From Novosphingobium sp049354825 (GTDB taxonomy: Bacteria; Pseudomonadota; Alphaproteobacteria; Sphingomonadales; Sphingomonadaceae): 64,000 nucleotides of DNA. Under the pieces are notes generated by a model. It did not search any database. It saw only the letters and a list, made by a program, of their open reading frames with translations, and was not told where the DNA came from. The position numbers and the translations under genes were made by a program. Positions 1-8,963 of the stretch are shown here, in pieces (the stretch's first letter is position 1; the number at the start of each line of letters is the position of its first letter). The stretch spans positions 62,001 through 126,000 of the forward strand of contig NZ_CP186480.1 in the NCBI RefSeq assembly GCF_049354825.1, read 5' to 3'.

Positions 1-119
1 TCAAGGGCTGGCTGGTCGCGTCGCAGTACGCCAACCGATCGCTCGAGGCGGGCACCGAAAAACTCTGGGCCGAAATGCACGCGCGCGAGGACCAGGCGCG
101 GCGCGAGCGCGACGCCTGA
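1..119 (+). CDS. C-terminal end of an unidentified protein (5' truncated by window edge)
   Basis: An open frame enters from the left edge and stops with TGA at 117-119. Only about 38 residues are visible. They are charged and helical-looking, ending in a Glu/Arg/Asp-rich tail (…REDQARRERDA). No motif allows a family call. Its 3' end faces the 3' end of the minus-strand sirtuin gene across a gap of about 37 bp. Confidence 0.55.
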   Translation, partial: KGWLVASQYANRSLEAGTEKLWAEMHAREDQARRERDA

Positions 120-156
120 CGGCCCGCCGCCGAGGCGATTTGGCGGTGCGAGAGCT

Positions 157-876
157 TTACGCGCCGCCGCCCAGGACCTCGTCCACCCAGGCCGGCACCA
201 CTTCGCTTGCCGGGCCGAGCCGCGTATCGTCGAACCACCGGCTGCCCTGGCTGCGCTCGAGGTTGAGTTCGAGGGTCTGCACCCCCAGTTCGCGCGCCTC
301 GCGCACGAAGCCGGCGGCGGGATAGACGGCGCCGCTGGTCCCGATCGAGACGAACAGGTCGGCTTCGCGCAAGGCGGCGTAGATGCGCTCCATCTCGTAA
401 GGCATCTCGCCGAACCAGACAACGTCGGGGCGTAGCGCCGCCGCGCCGCATTCGGGGCAGGGCGGGCGATCGATGAGCGGCCCGGTCCAGTGCGAGCGGA
501 CATCGCAGGCGGTGCACCAGGCGCCCAGGTGGGTGCCGTGCATGTGGAGCACGCGGCGCGCACCGGCGCGCTCGTGCAGGTCGTCCACGTTCTGGGTGAC
601 GATCAGCAGATCGCCCTTCCACGCCGCGTCGAGCCGCGCCAGCGCATCGTGGGCGGGATTGGGCGCCTTGGTCTGGATCGCGGCGCGGCGCATGTCGTAG
701 AAGCGCAGCACCAGGTCGGCGTTGCGGGCAAAGCCTTCGGGGGTGGCGACGTCATTGACGTCGTGCTGCTCCCACAGGCTGGGTCCGCCGCCCGCGCCGG
801 CGCGGAAGGTATCGATGCCGCTTTCGGCGCTGATCCCGGCGCCGGTCAGGATCACGATGTTGCGGATGGTGCTCAT
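157..876 (-). CDS. cobB: NAD-dependent protein deacylase, CobB-type sirtuin
   Basis: This enzyme removes acyl groups from protein lysines in the cytoplasm, using NAD and releasing nicotinamide and O-acyl-ADP-ribose. Visible sirtuin motifs are GAGIS near residues 12-16, TQNVD near 94-98, the catalytic HGT (His113) and two zinc Cys pairs (C121/C124 and C140/C143). Tyr60 and Arg63 form the YxxR pair that in class III sirtuins such as SIRT5 and E. coli CobB binds succinyl or malonyl lysine. The length of 239 aa matches the short CobB form. I chose the ATG at 876, because the longer open frame lacks homologous-looking sequence. An alternative ATG lies three codons upstream at 885. The gene is divergent from dapB, about 35 bp apart. 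Confidence 0.93.
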   Translation of the reverse strand: MSTIRNIVILTGAGISAESGIDTFRAGAGGGPSLWEQHDVNDVATPEGFARNADLVLRFYDMRRAAIQTKAPNPAHDALARLDAAWKGDLLIVTQNVDDLHERAGARRVLHMHGTHLGAWCTACDVRSHWTGPLIDRPPCPECGAAALRPDVVWFGEMPYEMERIYAALREADLFVSIGTSGAVYPAAGFVREARELGVQTLELNLERSQGSRWFDDTRLGPASEVVPAWVDEVLGGGA

Positions 877-911
877 CGCGGCCATGAAGCACGCTGCAGC
901 AGGGGATGACA

Positions 912-1655
912 ATGACCACGACCGGGGCGCGCATCGGAGTGATCGGCAGCGAGGGCCGGATGGGCACCGCGCTCTATGCGGCGATCCCGCAGGCCGGGGC
1001 GACCTGGGCGGGCGGCGTCGACGCGATCGGCGATCCGGGCGAGCTGGCACGGGCCTGCGACGTGCTGGTCGATTTTTCCGCCCCCGCTGCGCTGGAGGGA
1101 AACCTGGCCGCCGCGCGCGAAACCGGCGTCCCGATCCTGGTCGGCACCACCGGGCTTGGCAGCGAACACCAACGCCTGCTGGCATCGGCGGCGGAGTCGA
1201 TCGCGGTCCTGCAGACGGGCAACACATCGCTGGGCGTCAACATGCTGGTCCATCTTGCGCGCGAGGCCGCGGAGCGGCTGGGCCTCGACTGGGATATCGA
1301 GATCGCCGAGACCCATCACCGCATGAAAGTGGATGCGCCGTCGGGCACGGCCCTGATGCTGGGCGAAGCGGTCGCCGCGGGGCGCGGCGTGGCGCTGGAC
1401 GATCATGCCCTGCGCGGGCGCGACGGGACGACCGGCAAGCGCCCGGCCGGCGCGATCGGGTTCGCGAGCCTGCGCGGGGGCAGCGTGGCAGGCGACCATA
1501 CCGTTCACTTCCTGGGCGAGGGCGAGCGCCTGTCGCTGACCCACGTCGCCGAAAACCGCGCCATTTTCGCGCGCGGCGCGGTGCGCGGCGCCCAGTGGCT
1601 CGTTGCCAGGCCGGCCGGACGCTACACGATGGCGGACGTGCTCGGGCTTGGCTGA
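912..1655 (+). CDS. dapB: 4-hydroxy-tetrahydrodipicolinate reductase
   Basis: DapB catalyses the NAD(P)H-dependent reduction in the diaminopimelate/lysine pathway, feeding both lysine and peptidoglycan. The N-terminal Rossmann motif GSEGRMG and the C-terminal signature HHRMKVDAPSGTA (catalytic His pair, Lys, substrate loop) are both intact. Its length of about 247 aa is normal. Two in-frame ATGs lie at 906 and 912. The AGGGG at 901-905 is spaced correctly only for 912, so I prefer that one. nth follows 6 bp after the stop, suggesting co-transcription. Another gene of the pathway, dapE, lies about 2.3 kb downstream on the other strand. Confidence 0.95.
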   Translation: MTTTGARIGVIGSEGRMGTALYAAIPQAGATWAGGVDAIGDPGELARACDVLVDFSAPAALEGNLAAARETGVPILVGTTGLGSEHQRLLASAAESIAVLQTGNTSLGVNMLVHLAREAAERLGLDWDIEIAETHHRMKVDAPSGTALMLGEAVAAGRGVALDDHALRGRDGTTGKRPAGAIGFASLRGGSVAGDHTVHFLGEGERLSLTHVAENRAIFARGAVRGAQWLVARPAGRYTMADVLGLG

Positions 1656-1661
1656 CAGGGC

Positions 1662-2303
1662 GTGACCAGAGACCAGATTTTCGAGTTCTTTCGCCGCCTG
1701 GCGGAGGACAATCCCGATCCGCAGACCGAGCTCGAATACGGCAACGCCTTCCAGCTGGTGGTGGCGGTCGCGCTGTCCGCCCAGTCCACCGACGTTGGCG
1801 TGAACAAGGCGACCCGGGCGCTGTTCCGCGCGGTGAAGACGCCCAAGCAGATGCTGGACCTGGGCGAGGACGGCCTGAAAGACCACATCAAGACGATCGG
1901 GCTGTTCAACACCAAAGCCAAGAACGTGATCGCGCTGTCGCGGATGCTGGTCGACGAATTCGGCGGCGAGGTGCCGGCCACGCGCGAAGAGCTGGTGCGG
2001 CTCCCGGGGGTGGGGCGCAAGACCGCCAACGTCGTCCTCAACTGCTGGTTCGGACAGGAAACCTTCGCGGTCGATACGCACATCTTCAGAGTCGGCAACC
2101 GCACCGGGCTGGCGCGCGGCAAGACGCCCGAGGCGGTCGAGGCCAAGCTGGAAAAGCGCGTGCCGGGGCCGTTCCGGATCGGCGCGCACCACTGGCTGAT
2201 CCTGCACGGCCGCTATGTCTGCAAGGCACGCAGGCCCGAGTGCTGGCGCTGCGCGGTGGCAGACTTGTGCAGCTACAAGCCCAAGACCCTGCCGCCGAAG
2301 TAG
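1662..2303 (+). CDS. nth: Endonuclease III (base-excision DNA glycosylase/AP lyase)
   Basis: Nth removes oxidised pyrimidines from DNA and nicks the abasic site. The 213-aa protein has the helix-hairpin-helix LPGVGRKTANVV carrying the catalytic Lys, the catalytic Asp in FAVDTHIFRV, and the C-terminal 4Fe-4S loop with spacing C-X6-C-X2-C-X5-C. All family features are present. The start is GTG at 1662, 6 bp after dapB, and the conserved N-terminus begins directly there. A hairpin follows the stop codon. Confidence 0.95.
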   Translation: MTRDQIFEFFRRLAEDNPDPQTELEYGNAFQLVVAVALSAQSTDVGVNKATRALFRAVKTPKQMLDLGEDGLKDHIKTIGLFNTKAKNVIALSRMLVDEFGGEVPATREELVRLPGVGRKTANVVLNCWFGQETFAVDTHIFRVGNRTGLARGKTPEAVEAKLEKRVPGPFRIGAHHWLILHGRYVCKARRPECWRCAVADLCSYKPKTLPPK

Positions 2304-2312
2304 GCGTACCTT

Positions 2313-2342
2313 GGCCGATGCAATCATTTTCCTACATCGGCC
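2313..2342 (+). terminator. Hairpin after nth, terminator-like
   Basis: GGCCGATG (2313-2320) pairs perfectly with CATCGGCC (2335-2342) around an AT-richer 14-nt loop, just after the nth stop and between convergent genes. No T-run follows, so intrinsic termination is uncertain. The remaining sequence to 2486 shows no gene or RNA. Confidence 0.4.
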
Positions 2343-2486
2343 GCGATGTGCAGAAGCCCCGCAATGACCGCGTTCCTGCCCATGCGAAGCCTAGCCTCCA
2401 GCGGCCCCGGTCTCGGCCGCGGAGCCGGCAGCGACACTTCCCTCAGGACGGTGTCAAATGTGTCAAGCAAGTGTGGACTTTGGCCA

Positions 2487-3869
2487 TCAGGCGCCGGGAT
2501 CGAGGTGGAGGCCCTTGCGCCCGTCTTCGGGCGTGTGGCTGGGCGCCACAGGCTCGTCCATGTCGGGATCGCGGGGCGGCTGCAGCATGCCCTCCCACTT
2601 GGTGATCACGCTGGTCGCCACCGCGTTGCCCAGCACGTTGGTGGCGGTGCGCCCCATGTCCAGGAACTGGTCGATCGCCAGCACCAGCGCGATGCCTTCG
2701 GCTGGCAGGTTGAACATCGCCAGCGTCGCGGCGATCACCACCAGGCTGGCGCGCGGCACCGCGGCGATGCCCTTGGAACTGATCATCAGCGTCAGCAGGA
2801 TCGCGATCTGGGTGCCGATGCTGAGGTCGATGCCGTAGGCCTGGGCGATGAAGATCGTCGCGAAGCTGGCGTACATCATCGACCCGTCGAGGTTGAAGCT
2901 GTAGCCCAGCGGGAGCATCAGGCCCGAGATACGGCGCGGGATGCCGAACCGGTCGAGCTGTTCGAACAGCCGTGGCATCGCCGCCTCGCTGCTGGCGGTG
3001 GAAAACGCGATCAGCACCGGCTGGCGCACGTAGCGCACCAGCAGCAGCGCGCGTTTGCCCATGAAGACGAAGCCTGCGCCCAGCAGGATCGCCCACAGGA
3101 TAAGCAGCGCGAGGTAGAACTCGCCCAGCAGCTTGACGTAGGTTTCCAGGATGCCGAGCCCGCTCTTGGCGACGACCGCCGCCAGCGCGCCGAACACCGC
3201 GAAGGGCGCAAAGCGCATGACGTAGCCGGTGATCTCCAGCATCAGGTCGGACAGCGCCTCGGCCCCGCGCACCAGCGGGGCTCCGCGCGGGCCCAGCGCG
3301 GTCAGCCCGATCCCGGCGAACAGGGCGAAGACCAGGATCTGGAGGACATTGTTGTCGGCCATCGCGCCGACGATGTTCTTGGGAAAGACGTGCTCTACGA
3401 ATTCGAAGAAATCGAGCTTCTTGACCTCGCCGACGGCTTGCGCCGGCGCGGTGACATCGACGCCCGCGCCGGGCTGGAACAGGTTGACCATCACCAGCCC
3501 CAGCCCGATCGAGATCAGGCTGGCGACGATGAACCAGGCGATGGCGCGAAAGCCGATCCGGCCCACCGCGCTGCTGTCGCCCATGTGCGCCAGGCCCGAG
3601 ATGATCGTGGCCAGCACCAGCGGCGCGACCAGCATCTTGATCAGGTTGAGGAAGATCGTCGACAGCATCTGGAAGCCGCGGATCCAGTGCTCGGTGGTGG
3701 CAAGCCCCGCCAGCGCGTTCTGGTTGACCAGCCAGCCCACGACGATGCCCAGCAGCAGCCCGACCATGATCGCCGCGGTCAGGTGGCGCGACAGGGCGTG
3801 GAGCAGCCAGCCTATCGGAGAGGTCGGGCGGCGCATGGGCGTGTCGGCAATCGGTCGGCTCGCGGCCAT
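2487..3869 (-). CDS. Dicarboxylate/amino acid:cation symporter (DctA/GltP family)
   Basis: This is an inner-membrane symporter that takes up C4-dicarboxylates or acidic amino acids with protons or sodium. The 460-aa protein shows the multi-helix pattern of the SDF family, the serine-containing re-entrant loop TASSEAAMP, the substrate/cation motif GYSFNLDGS, the second hairpin SSKGIAAVPRA and the late motif GNAVATSVITKWEG. I chose the ATG at 3869 because GGGGAG lies 6 bases upstream. An ATG seven codons earlier (3890) lacks a ribosome site. The sequence does not separate succinate/fumarate from glutamate/aspartate specificity. It lies about 60 bp downstream of dapE, on the same strand. Confidence 0.92.
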   Translation of the reverse strand: MAASRPIADTPMRRPTSPIGWLLHALSRHLTAAIMVGLLLGIVVGWLVNQNALAGLATTEHWIRGFQMLSTIFLNLIKMLVAPLVLATIISGLAHMGDSSAVGRIGFRAIAWFIVASLISIGLGLVMVNLFQPGAGVDVTAPAQAVGEVKKLDFFEFVEHVFPKNIVGAMADNNVLQILVFALFAGIGLTALGPRGAPLVRGAEALSDLMLEITGYVMRFAPFAVFGALAAVVAKSGLGILETYVKLLGEFYLALLILWAILLGAGFVFMGKRALLLVRYVRQPVLIAFSTASSEAAMPRLFEQLDRFGIPRRISGLMLPLGYSFNLDGSMMYASFATIFIAQAYGIDLSIGTQIAILLTLMISSKGIAAVPRASLVVIAATLAMFNLPAEGIALVLAIDQFLDMGRTATNVLGNAVATSVITKWEGMLQPPRDPDMDEPVAPSHTPEDGRKGLHLDPGA

Positions 3870-3931
3870 GGCAGTCTCCCCGGGGATCATTTGTTGCGTG
3901 TAGTGCTAACAGCCGTGCGCGGGCGCGGCAA

Positions 3932-5065
3932 TCACGCCGGCGCCGCCAGTGCCGACAGCGCGATACGCCGGTATATCCGCACCAGGGCATCCAGATCGCC
4001 GATCGCGGCCGCTTCGTCGCGCTTGTGCATCGTGGCGTTGCACAGGCCGAACTCGATCACCGGGCAGACGGCACGCAGGAAGCGCGCGTCGCTGGTGCCG
4101 CCGGTGGTCGACGCCTGCGGGACCAGCCCGGTCTCGGCCTCGACCGCGGCGGCGACGAGCGCGGAGAACGCGCCCGGCAAGGTGATGAACGCCTCGCCGG
4201 AGATGACCGGCCGGGCGGTGCCGCCGTGGCGTGCGGCGATCGCACTGACCCGGTCGGCAAGGTCCTGGCCGGTGTGGCGATCGTTGAAACGGATCGAGAG
4301 GCGCGCGCTGGCGCGCGGCGGGATCACGTTGGTGGCCGGGTTGCCGATCGCGATGTCCGTGATCTCCAGGTTCGAGGGCTGGAACCAGTCGGTGCCGTCG
4401 TCGAGGTGCAGCGCGTCGAGCTCCGCCAGCATCGCCACGAGCCGGGGTGCCGGGTTGTCCGCGAGGTGGGGGTAGGCGACGTGGCCCTCGGTCCCTTCGA
4501 CGGTCAGCCAGATGTTGATCGATCCGCGCCGGCCGATCTTCATCGTGTCGCCGAGCCGCGCTGCGCTCGACGGCTCGCCCACCAGGCAGAGATCGGGGGT
4601 GATGCCACGTGCGCGCATCCGCTCGATCAGCGCAACCGTGCCGAAGCGCGCCGGGCCCTCCTCGTCGCCGGTGATCACGAGGCTGACGGTGCCGGCGTCG
4701 GCCGGGATAGCGGAGAGCGCGCGAACCATCGCGGCGACCGCGCCCTTCATGTCCACCGCGCCGCGCCCATACAGCAGGTCGCCGCGCACCTCGGGGACGA
4801 AGGCATCGCCGTGCCAGCCTTCGCCCGGCGGCACCACGTCGAGGTGGCCGGCAAAGGCGAAGTGGCGGCTCCCGGGCGGGCCGGCGCGCACCGCCAGCAG
4901 GTTTTCGACCGGACCGTCGGGCGCTTCTCCGCAAACGAAGCGGTCGACAGCGAAACCCAGCGGCAGCAGCGCCGTCTCGAGCACGTCGAACACCGCACCC
5001 GTGGCCGGGGTGACGGAAGGAGCGGCGATCAGCGCCTTGGCGAGTTCGAGGACGGGCTGGACCAT
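3932..5065 (-). CDS. dapE: Succinyl-diaminopimelate desuccinylase
   Basis: DapE hydrolyses N-succinyl-LL-diaminopimelate to LL-diaminopimelate and succinate, a late step of lysine and peptidoglycan precursor synthesis. The 377-aa M20 metallopeptidase-fold protein has the first zinc motif FAGHLDVVPPG, the bridging Asp in YGRGAVDMKG, the catalytic Glu-Glu in GDEEGPA and the final His ligand in ATMHKRDE. These separate it from most other M20 amidases and agree with the DapE length. It is divergent from the cupin gene, with only 56 bp between the starts. Confidence 0.94.
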   Translation of the reverse strand: MVQPVLELAKALIAAPSVTPATGAVFDVLETALLPLGFAVDRFVCGEAPDGPVENLLAVRAGPPGSRHFAFAGHLDVVPPGEGWHGDAFVPEVRGDLLYGRGAVDMKGAVAAMVRALSAIPADAGTVSLVITGDEEGPARFGTVALIERMRARGITPDLCLVGEPSSAARLGDTMKIGRRGSINIWLTVEGTEGHVAYPHLADNPAPRLVAMLAELDALHLDDGTDWFQPSNLEITDIAIGNPATNVIPPRASARLSIRFNDRHTGQDLADRVSAIAARHGGTARPVISGEAFITLPGAFSALVAAAVEAETGLVPQASTTGGTSDARFLRAVCPVIEFGLCNATMHKRDEAAAIGDLDALVRIYRRIALSALAAPA

Positions 5066-5121
5066 GAGCTGCGGCGTGGCCTATCCGCTGCGCACAGCCC
5101 TCGCAAGGAGAAGGCACCACC

Positions 5122-5592
5122 ATGCCCAGGATCGATCTCGACGCCATCCCGCAGTCCAGCCGGACCGGCTATCCCGCGCCTTACGACGCGGCGGTCGCCG
5201 GCCGGCACTATCGCCGTCTGGGGCCGGTGGCCGGGCTGTCCGCGCTGGGTGCGAGCCACGTCGTGCTCGAACCCGGCGCCTGGTCGTCGCAGCGCCACTG
5301 GCACGAAGCCGAGGACGAACTGCTGGTGATGCTCAGCGGCGAGGCGGTGCTGGTCGAGGACGAGGGCGAGACCGTGCTGCGCCCCGGCGACATCGCCTGC
5401 TGGGCGATGGCGGTGCGTAGCGGCCACCACTTGCAGAACCGATCGGACGCGAAGTGCAGTTTCGTGGCGGTCAGCGCGGGGGACCGCGCTGCCGACAGCT
5501 GCGATTATCCGGGCATCGACCTGGTGCTGTCGGATGGCCGCTATCTCCGCCGCGACGGCACGCCCTACGATTCGCCCGGCCGGCCGGCCTGA
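5122..5592 (+). CDS. Cupin-domain protein, function unknown
   Basis: This is a single-domain cupin of 156 aa. Motif 1 is visible as HWHEAEDELLVMLSG (two His and one Glu metal ligands) and motif 2 as the His of GHHLQNRSD, so a mononuclear metal site is likely. A clear AAGGAG sits 11 bases before the ATG. No substrate can be named; such proteins are often annotated only as cupin 2 domain proteins. Its last 28 bp overlap the 3' end of the opposing S1/P1 nuclease gene. Confidence 0.85.
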   Translation: MPRIDLDAIPQSSRTGYPAPYDAAVAGRHYRRLGPVAGLSALGASHVVLEPGAWSSQRHWHEAEDELLVMLSGEAVLVEDEGETVLRPGDIACWAMAVRSGHHLQNRSDAKCSFVAVSAGDRAADSCDYPGIDLVLSDGRYLRRDGTPYDSPGRPA

Positions 5593-6473
5593 GCGGCGCG
5601 CGGCGGACCCGACAGCGCCTCGTCGAGCAGGCGCGCCATGCGCAGACCCGCTTCGACAATGCGTTCGCGCACGATCGGGATGCCGGCCTCGATATCCGCC
5701 TCGCTCCACGCCAGCGCGGTCGCCTTGCTGGCGCCGGCCAGGCAGGGATCGCCGTCCTTCATCAGTCGCGGATAGATGATCGTCTTGGCCAGCGTCCAGC
5801 TCTCACGCCCCCAGTCGGCCACCGTGCCGCCCGACAGCCGCGCGCGCTCCTCGGCCGGGTAGCGGCGCACCAGCGGCGGCACGGCCGAGGAAATCGCCCG
5901 CTCGGCCAGTGCGCCGTCCCAGATCGAATGAAGGTTGGTGCCCGGCGCGATACCGTAACTGCCCTTGACCGCATTGCCGCCCGCGTCGGCCGCGTCGCCC
6001 GAGTGCAGTGGCATGTGGATGTCGCCGATGAAATGGACCAGGAATGCCAGCGCTTCCAGCCGCTGGGCAGAGGGCAGGGTGCGGTCCGAAAGCAGCCGCA
6101 GGTTACGCTCGATCTGCGCGCTGACGCAGTTGCCGTTTGCACAGTCGGACTTGGGGTCGAAGGGCTTGCAGACGTTCTCGGTCTGGTAATGCCAGGGGAA
6201 GGTGTAGGCCCAGCGCCAGGCATCGCCGCGCAGGCAGTCGGGCCAGGTCGCCGCGTCGGCCAGGCTGTGGACCGGGCATTTCGGCGTGCCGAGCTGTTTC
6301 TGCACCGCCAGGAGCGCGCGGATCCGCGCCGCGGTCTCGGGCTTGACGTTCGCCATCGCGATCTCGGCGGTGGTGCGGTGGCCATAACTGCCCCAGGCCA
6401 GTGCCGGAACGGGACTGAGCGCCAGCCACACCGCGGCGACTGCGGCGATAATCGCCGTCAGCGCGCGCATCAT
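5565..6473 (-). CDS. Secreted S1/P1-type nuclease
   Basis: This exported zinc nuclease cleaves single-stranded DNA/RNA and 3' nucleotides. The 302-aa precursor has a signal peptide of about 27 residues ending SPVPALA. Predicted cleavage leaves WGSYGH at the mature N-terminus. This fits the family, where the N-terminal Trp and a nearby His bind zinc. Further zinc motifs are the Asp in LADAATWPD, HYQTEN and HFIGDIHMPLH with the later TNLHSIWD. The start is the ATG at 6473, which overlaps the GST stop (ATGA), so the two are translationally coupled. Probable role: scavenging of phosphate and nucleosides. Confidence 0.9.
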   Translation of the reverse strand: MMRALTAIIAAVAAVWLALSPVPALAWGSYGHRTTAEIAMANVKPETAARIRALLAVQKQLGTPKCPVHSLADAATWPDCLRGDAWRWAYTFPWHYQTENVCKPFDPKSDCANGNCVSAQIERNLRLLSDRTLPSAQRLEALAFLVHFIGDIHMPLHSGDAADAGGNAVKGSYGIAPGTNLHSIWDGALAERAISSAVPPLVRRYPAEERARLSGGTVADWGRESWTLAKTIIYPRLMKDGDPCLAGASKATALAWSEADIEAGIPIVRERIVEAGLRMARLLDEALSGPPRAAQAGRPGES

Positions 6474-7147
6474 GCCGCGCCCGCCGGCTCGATCTCGTAC
6501 TGTTCCAGCGTCCATTCCTCGTCCTCCGCAGCGTCGATCCAGGCCTGCATCCATTCATGCTCCCAGACCGCCTGCATGTAGGCCATGGCGAAACCGGGCA
6601 CCGGCACGCCGTAGGTGATGAAGCGGCTGACGACCGGGGCATAGATGACGTCGGCCGCGCAGAATGTGCCGAACAGGAACGGCCCGCCTTCGCCGAAGCG
6701 GGCGCGCGCCTCGGCCCACAGGGTGAGGATGCGGACGATGTCGGCGCGGGCATCGTCATCGATGGCGTGGCCTTCGATCCGGCGGCGGACGTTCATCGGG
6801 CATTGCCGGCGCAGGGCCAGGTAGCCCGAGTGCATTTCCGCCACCATCGAGCGCGCCATCGCGCGGGCATCCTCGGCCTTGGGCCAGAAGCGGTCGCGCC
6901 CGACCTTGTCGGCCAGGTAATCGATGATCGCCAGGCTGTCCCAGACCACGGCCTCGCCGTCCCACAGCACCGGCACGCGGCCCGAGGAAGGGGCAATGTC
7001 CTCGTTGGCGCGCTTGCGCTCGTCCCAGTCCTCGCCGAACAGCGGGACCATGATCTCCTCGAACGGGAGGCCCGATTGCTTGGCCGCCAGCCAGCCGCGC
7101 AGTGACCAGCTGGAGTAGTTCTTGTTGCCGATGATCAGCTTCAACAT
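6470..7147 (-). CDS. Glutathione S-transferase family protein
   Basis: This is a 225-aa cytosolic GST. The N-terminal thioredoxin-like domain has the motif NYSSWSLRGWLAAK with the probable catalytic Ser, the cis-Pro in GRVPVLWDG and the glutathione-binding VVWDSLAIIDYLAD, followed by an all-helical C-terminal domain. The substrate is unknown. The start at 7147 (MLKLIIGN) is preferred over an upstream in-frame ATG, because the GST fold begins here. It forms a two-gene operon with the S1/P1 nuclease, the stop and start overlapping as ATGA. Confidence 0.9.
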   Translation of the reverse strand: MLKLIIGNKNYSSWSLRGWLAAKQSGLPFEEIMVPLFGEDWDERKRANEDIAPSSGRVPVLWDGEAVVWDSLAIIDYLADKVGRDRFWPKAEDARAMARSMVAEMHSGYLALRRQCPMNVRRRIEGHAIDDDARADIVRILTLWAEARARFGEGGPFLFGTFCAADVIYAPVVSRFITYGVPVPGFAMAYMQAVWEHEWMQAWIDAAEDEEWTLEQYEIEPAGAA

Positions 7148-7262
7148 GACCGCGGCGCTAATCGTTCGCATCGGGGCTGTCGAGCATCAACCGGGCGTGG
7201 CGGTGACGCCAATCGGAAATACAAGTTTCCCCGCTGCGCGGGTTTGCTAGAACGCTGGCCGA

Positions 7263-8963
7263 ATGCAGCTTTCCCCCACCCTCGGACCCGACCTCGCGCC
7301 CAACTGGCATCGCTTCGCGGGCCGCTCCGACGCGTTCCATCTGCTGTTTGACGAACTGGCCGACGGGTACTGCGTGATCGAGTTCCTGGACGGGCCCGAG
7401 GGGCCCTGCAGCGACTATATCCACGTCGCCGCCAACCCTGCCTACGCGGCCAACGCCGGGATCGAGCAAGTCGTAGGCCAGCGCCTGCGCGCGATGGTCC
7501 CGGCCGAGGCGGACGCCTGGGTGGCGCGCTACGGCCACGTCCTCGCCACCGGCGAACGCATCCATTTCGAGCAGGAGCTGGTTGCCACCGGGCGCCTGCT
7601 GGAACTGACCGCGTTTCGGATCGGCGAAGCCGAAGACCGGCTGGTGGCGGTGCTGTTCAAGGATGCCACCGCGCGCAGCCAGGCCGAAGCGGCCCGCGAC
7701 CAGGCCCGCGCCGACCTCGAGCATCGCTTTACCGAGGCCCTGGCCGAACGCACGCAACGGCTGGCCGAGGCGGAGGAGCAGCTGCGCCACAGCCAGAAGA
7801 TGGAGGCGGTCGGCCAGCTGACCGGCGGACTGGCGCACGATTTCAACAACCTGCTGGGCGGCATTTCGGGTGCGCTCGAAATGATCGGGCAGCGGCTGGC
7901 GGCCGGCCGCGCGCACGACGTAAAGCGCTACCTCGACGCCGCGCAGGCCGCAGCGGCCCGCGCCGCCTCGCTCACGCACCGGCTGCTGGCCTTTTCGCGC
8001 CGCCAGACGCTGACCCCGACCAGCACCGACCTGCACGCCCTGGTCGAAGAGCTCGCCGACCTCATCCGCCACTCGATCGGGCCGCAGATTGCCCTGGAGA
8101 CCCGCTGCGAAGCGGGCTTGTGGCCGGTCCGCGTCGATACCAGCCAGCTCGAGAACGCGGTCCTCAACCTGTCCCTCAACAGCCGTGACGCGATGCCCGA
8201 CGGCGGCCGGATCGTGATCGCCTGCAAGAACTTCGCCGTCAGCGCCGAAGAGGCGCTCGAATACGAAGTGGCCGCTGGCGATTATGTCGAGCTGTGCGTT
8301 CACGACACCGGCACCGGGATCGACGGCGCGACGCTGGGCCGCGTGTTCGAGCCGTTCTTCACCACCAAGCCGATCGGCGCCGGGACCGGGCTGGGCCTGT
8401 CGATGGTCTATGGCTTTGCCCGCCAGAGCGGCGGCTTCGTGCGCATTTCCTCGCCGCCGGGCGAAGGGACCACCGTCCAGGTCGTGCTGCCGCGTGTCGA
8501 CGCTGGCCGGGACGATGCGGAGGCGCCGACGACCTCCGCGGCGGTCGGGATCGGCAACGGCGCCGGCGGCGACGGAAGCGATGGGGGCGGCGAGACGATC
8601 GTGGTGATCGACGACGAGGCCCTGATCCGCATGACCGTCATCGACGACCTCGCCGACCATGGCTACACCTGCTTCGACGCCGGTGACGGCAAGGCGGGGC
8701 TGGCCTTGCTCGAGGCGCATCCCGAAACCGCGCTGCTGGTCACCGACGTCGGATTGCCGGGCGGGCTCAACGGGCGCCAGGTGGCCGACGCGGCGCGGGT
8801 GACCCGGCCGGACCTCAAAGTGCTGTTCATCACCGGCTATGCCGAGCAGGCCGCGCTGAGCGAGGAACACATCGGCGCCGGGATGGCGGTGCTGGTCAAG
8901 CCGTTCACGATGGGACAGTTGATTTCCGAAGTCGCCCGGCTGCTGGGGCGGACGGCGCCGTGA
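7263..8963 (+). CDS. Hybrid sensor histidine kinase (PAS-HisKA-HATPase-REC)
   Basis: This is a soluble 566-aa two-component kinase with no membrane segment. Domains in order: a PAS-like sensor at about 25-140, a coiled-coil linker at 140-180, HisKA with phospho-His192 in GGLAHDFNNLL, a HATPase with the N box LNSRDAMP (Asn307) and G boxes DTGTGI and GTGLGLS, a Gly/Asp-rich linker at about 415-443, then a receiver domain with acidic pair DDE, phospho-acceptor Asp495 and the conserved Lys of VLVKPF. The receiver is the output, and no HPt or DNA-binding domain is fused, so a downstream partner must be elsewhere. The next gene begins inside its stop codon. Confidence 0.93.
   Translation: MQLSPTLGPDLAPNWHRFAGRSDAFHLLFDELADGYCVIEFLDGPEGPCSDYIHVAANPAYAANAGIEQVVGQRLRAMVPAEADAWVARYGHVLATGERIHFEQELVATGRLLELTAFRIGEAEDRLVAVLFKDATARSQAEAARDQARADLEHRFTEALAERTQRLAEAEEQLRHSQKMEAVGQLTGGLAHDFNNLLGGISGALEMIGQRLAAGRAHDVKRYLDAAQAAAARAASLTHRLLAFSRRQTLTPTSTDLHALVEELADLIRHSIGPQIALETRCEAGLWPVRVDTSQLENAVLNLSLNSRDAMPDGGRIVIACKNFAVSAEEALEYEVAAGDYVELCVHDTGTGIDGATLGRVFEPFFTTKPIGAGTGLGLSMVYGFARQSGGFVRISSPPGEGTTVQVVLPRVDAGRDDAEAPTTSAAVGIGNGAGGDGSDGGGETIVVIDDEALIRMTVIDDLADHGYTCFDAGDGKAGLALLEAHPETALLVTDVGLPGGLNGRQVADAARVTRPDLKVLFITGYAEQAALSEEHIGAGMAVLVKPFTMGQLISEVARLLGRTAP

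Noticed and set aside
722..2605. Plus-strand open frame across dapB and nth
   Set aside because: It overlaps two well-recognised genes in another frame and its translation is low-complexity Arg/Gly/Ala.
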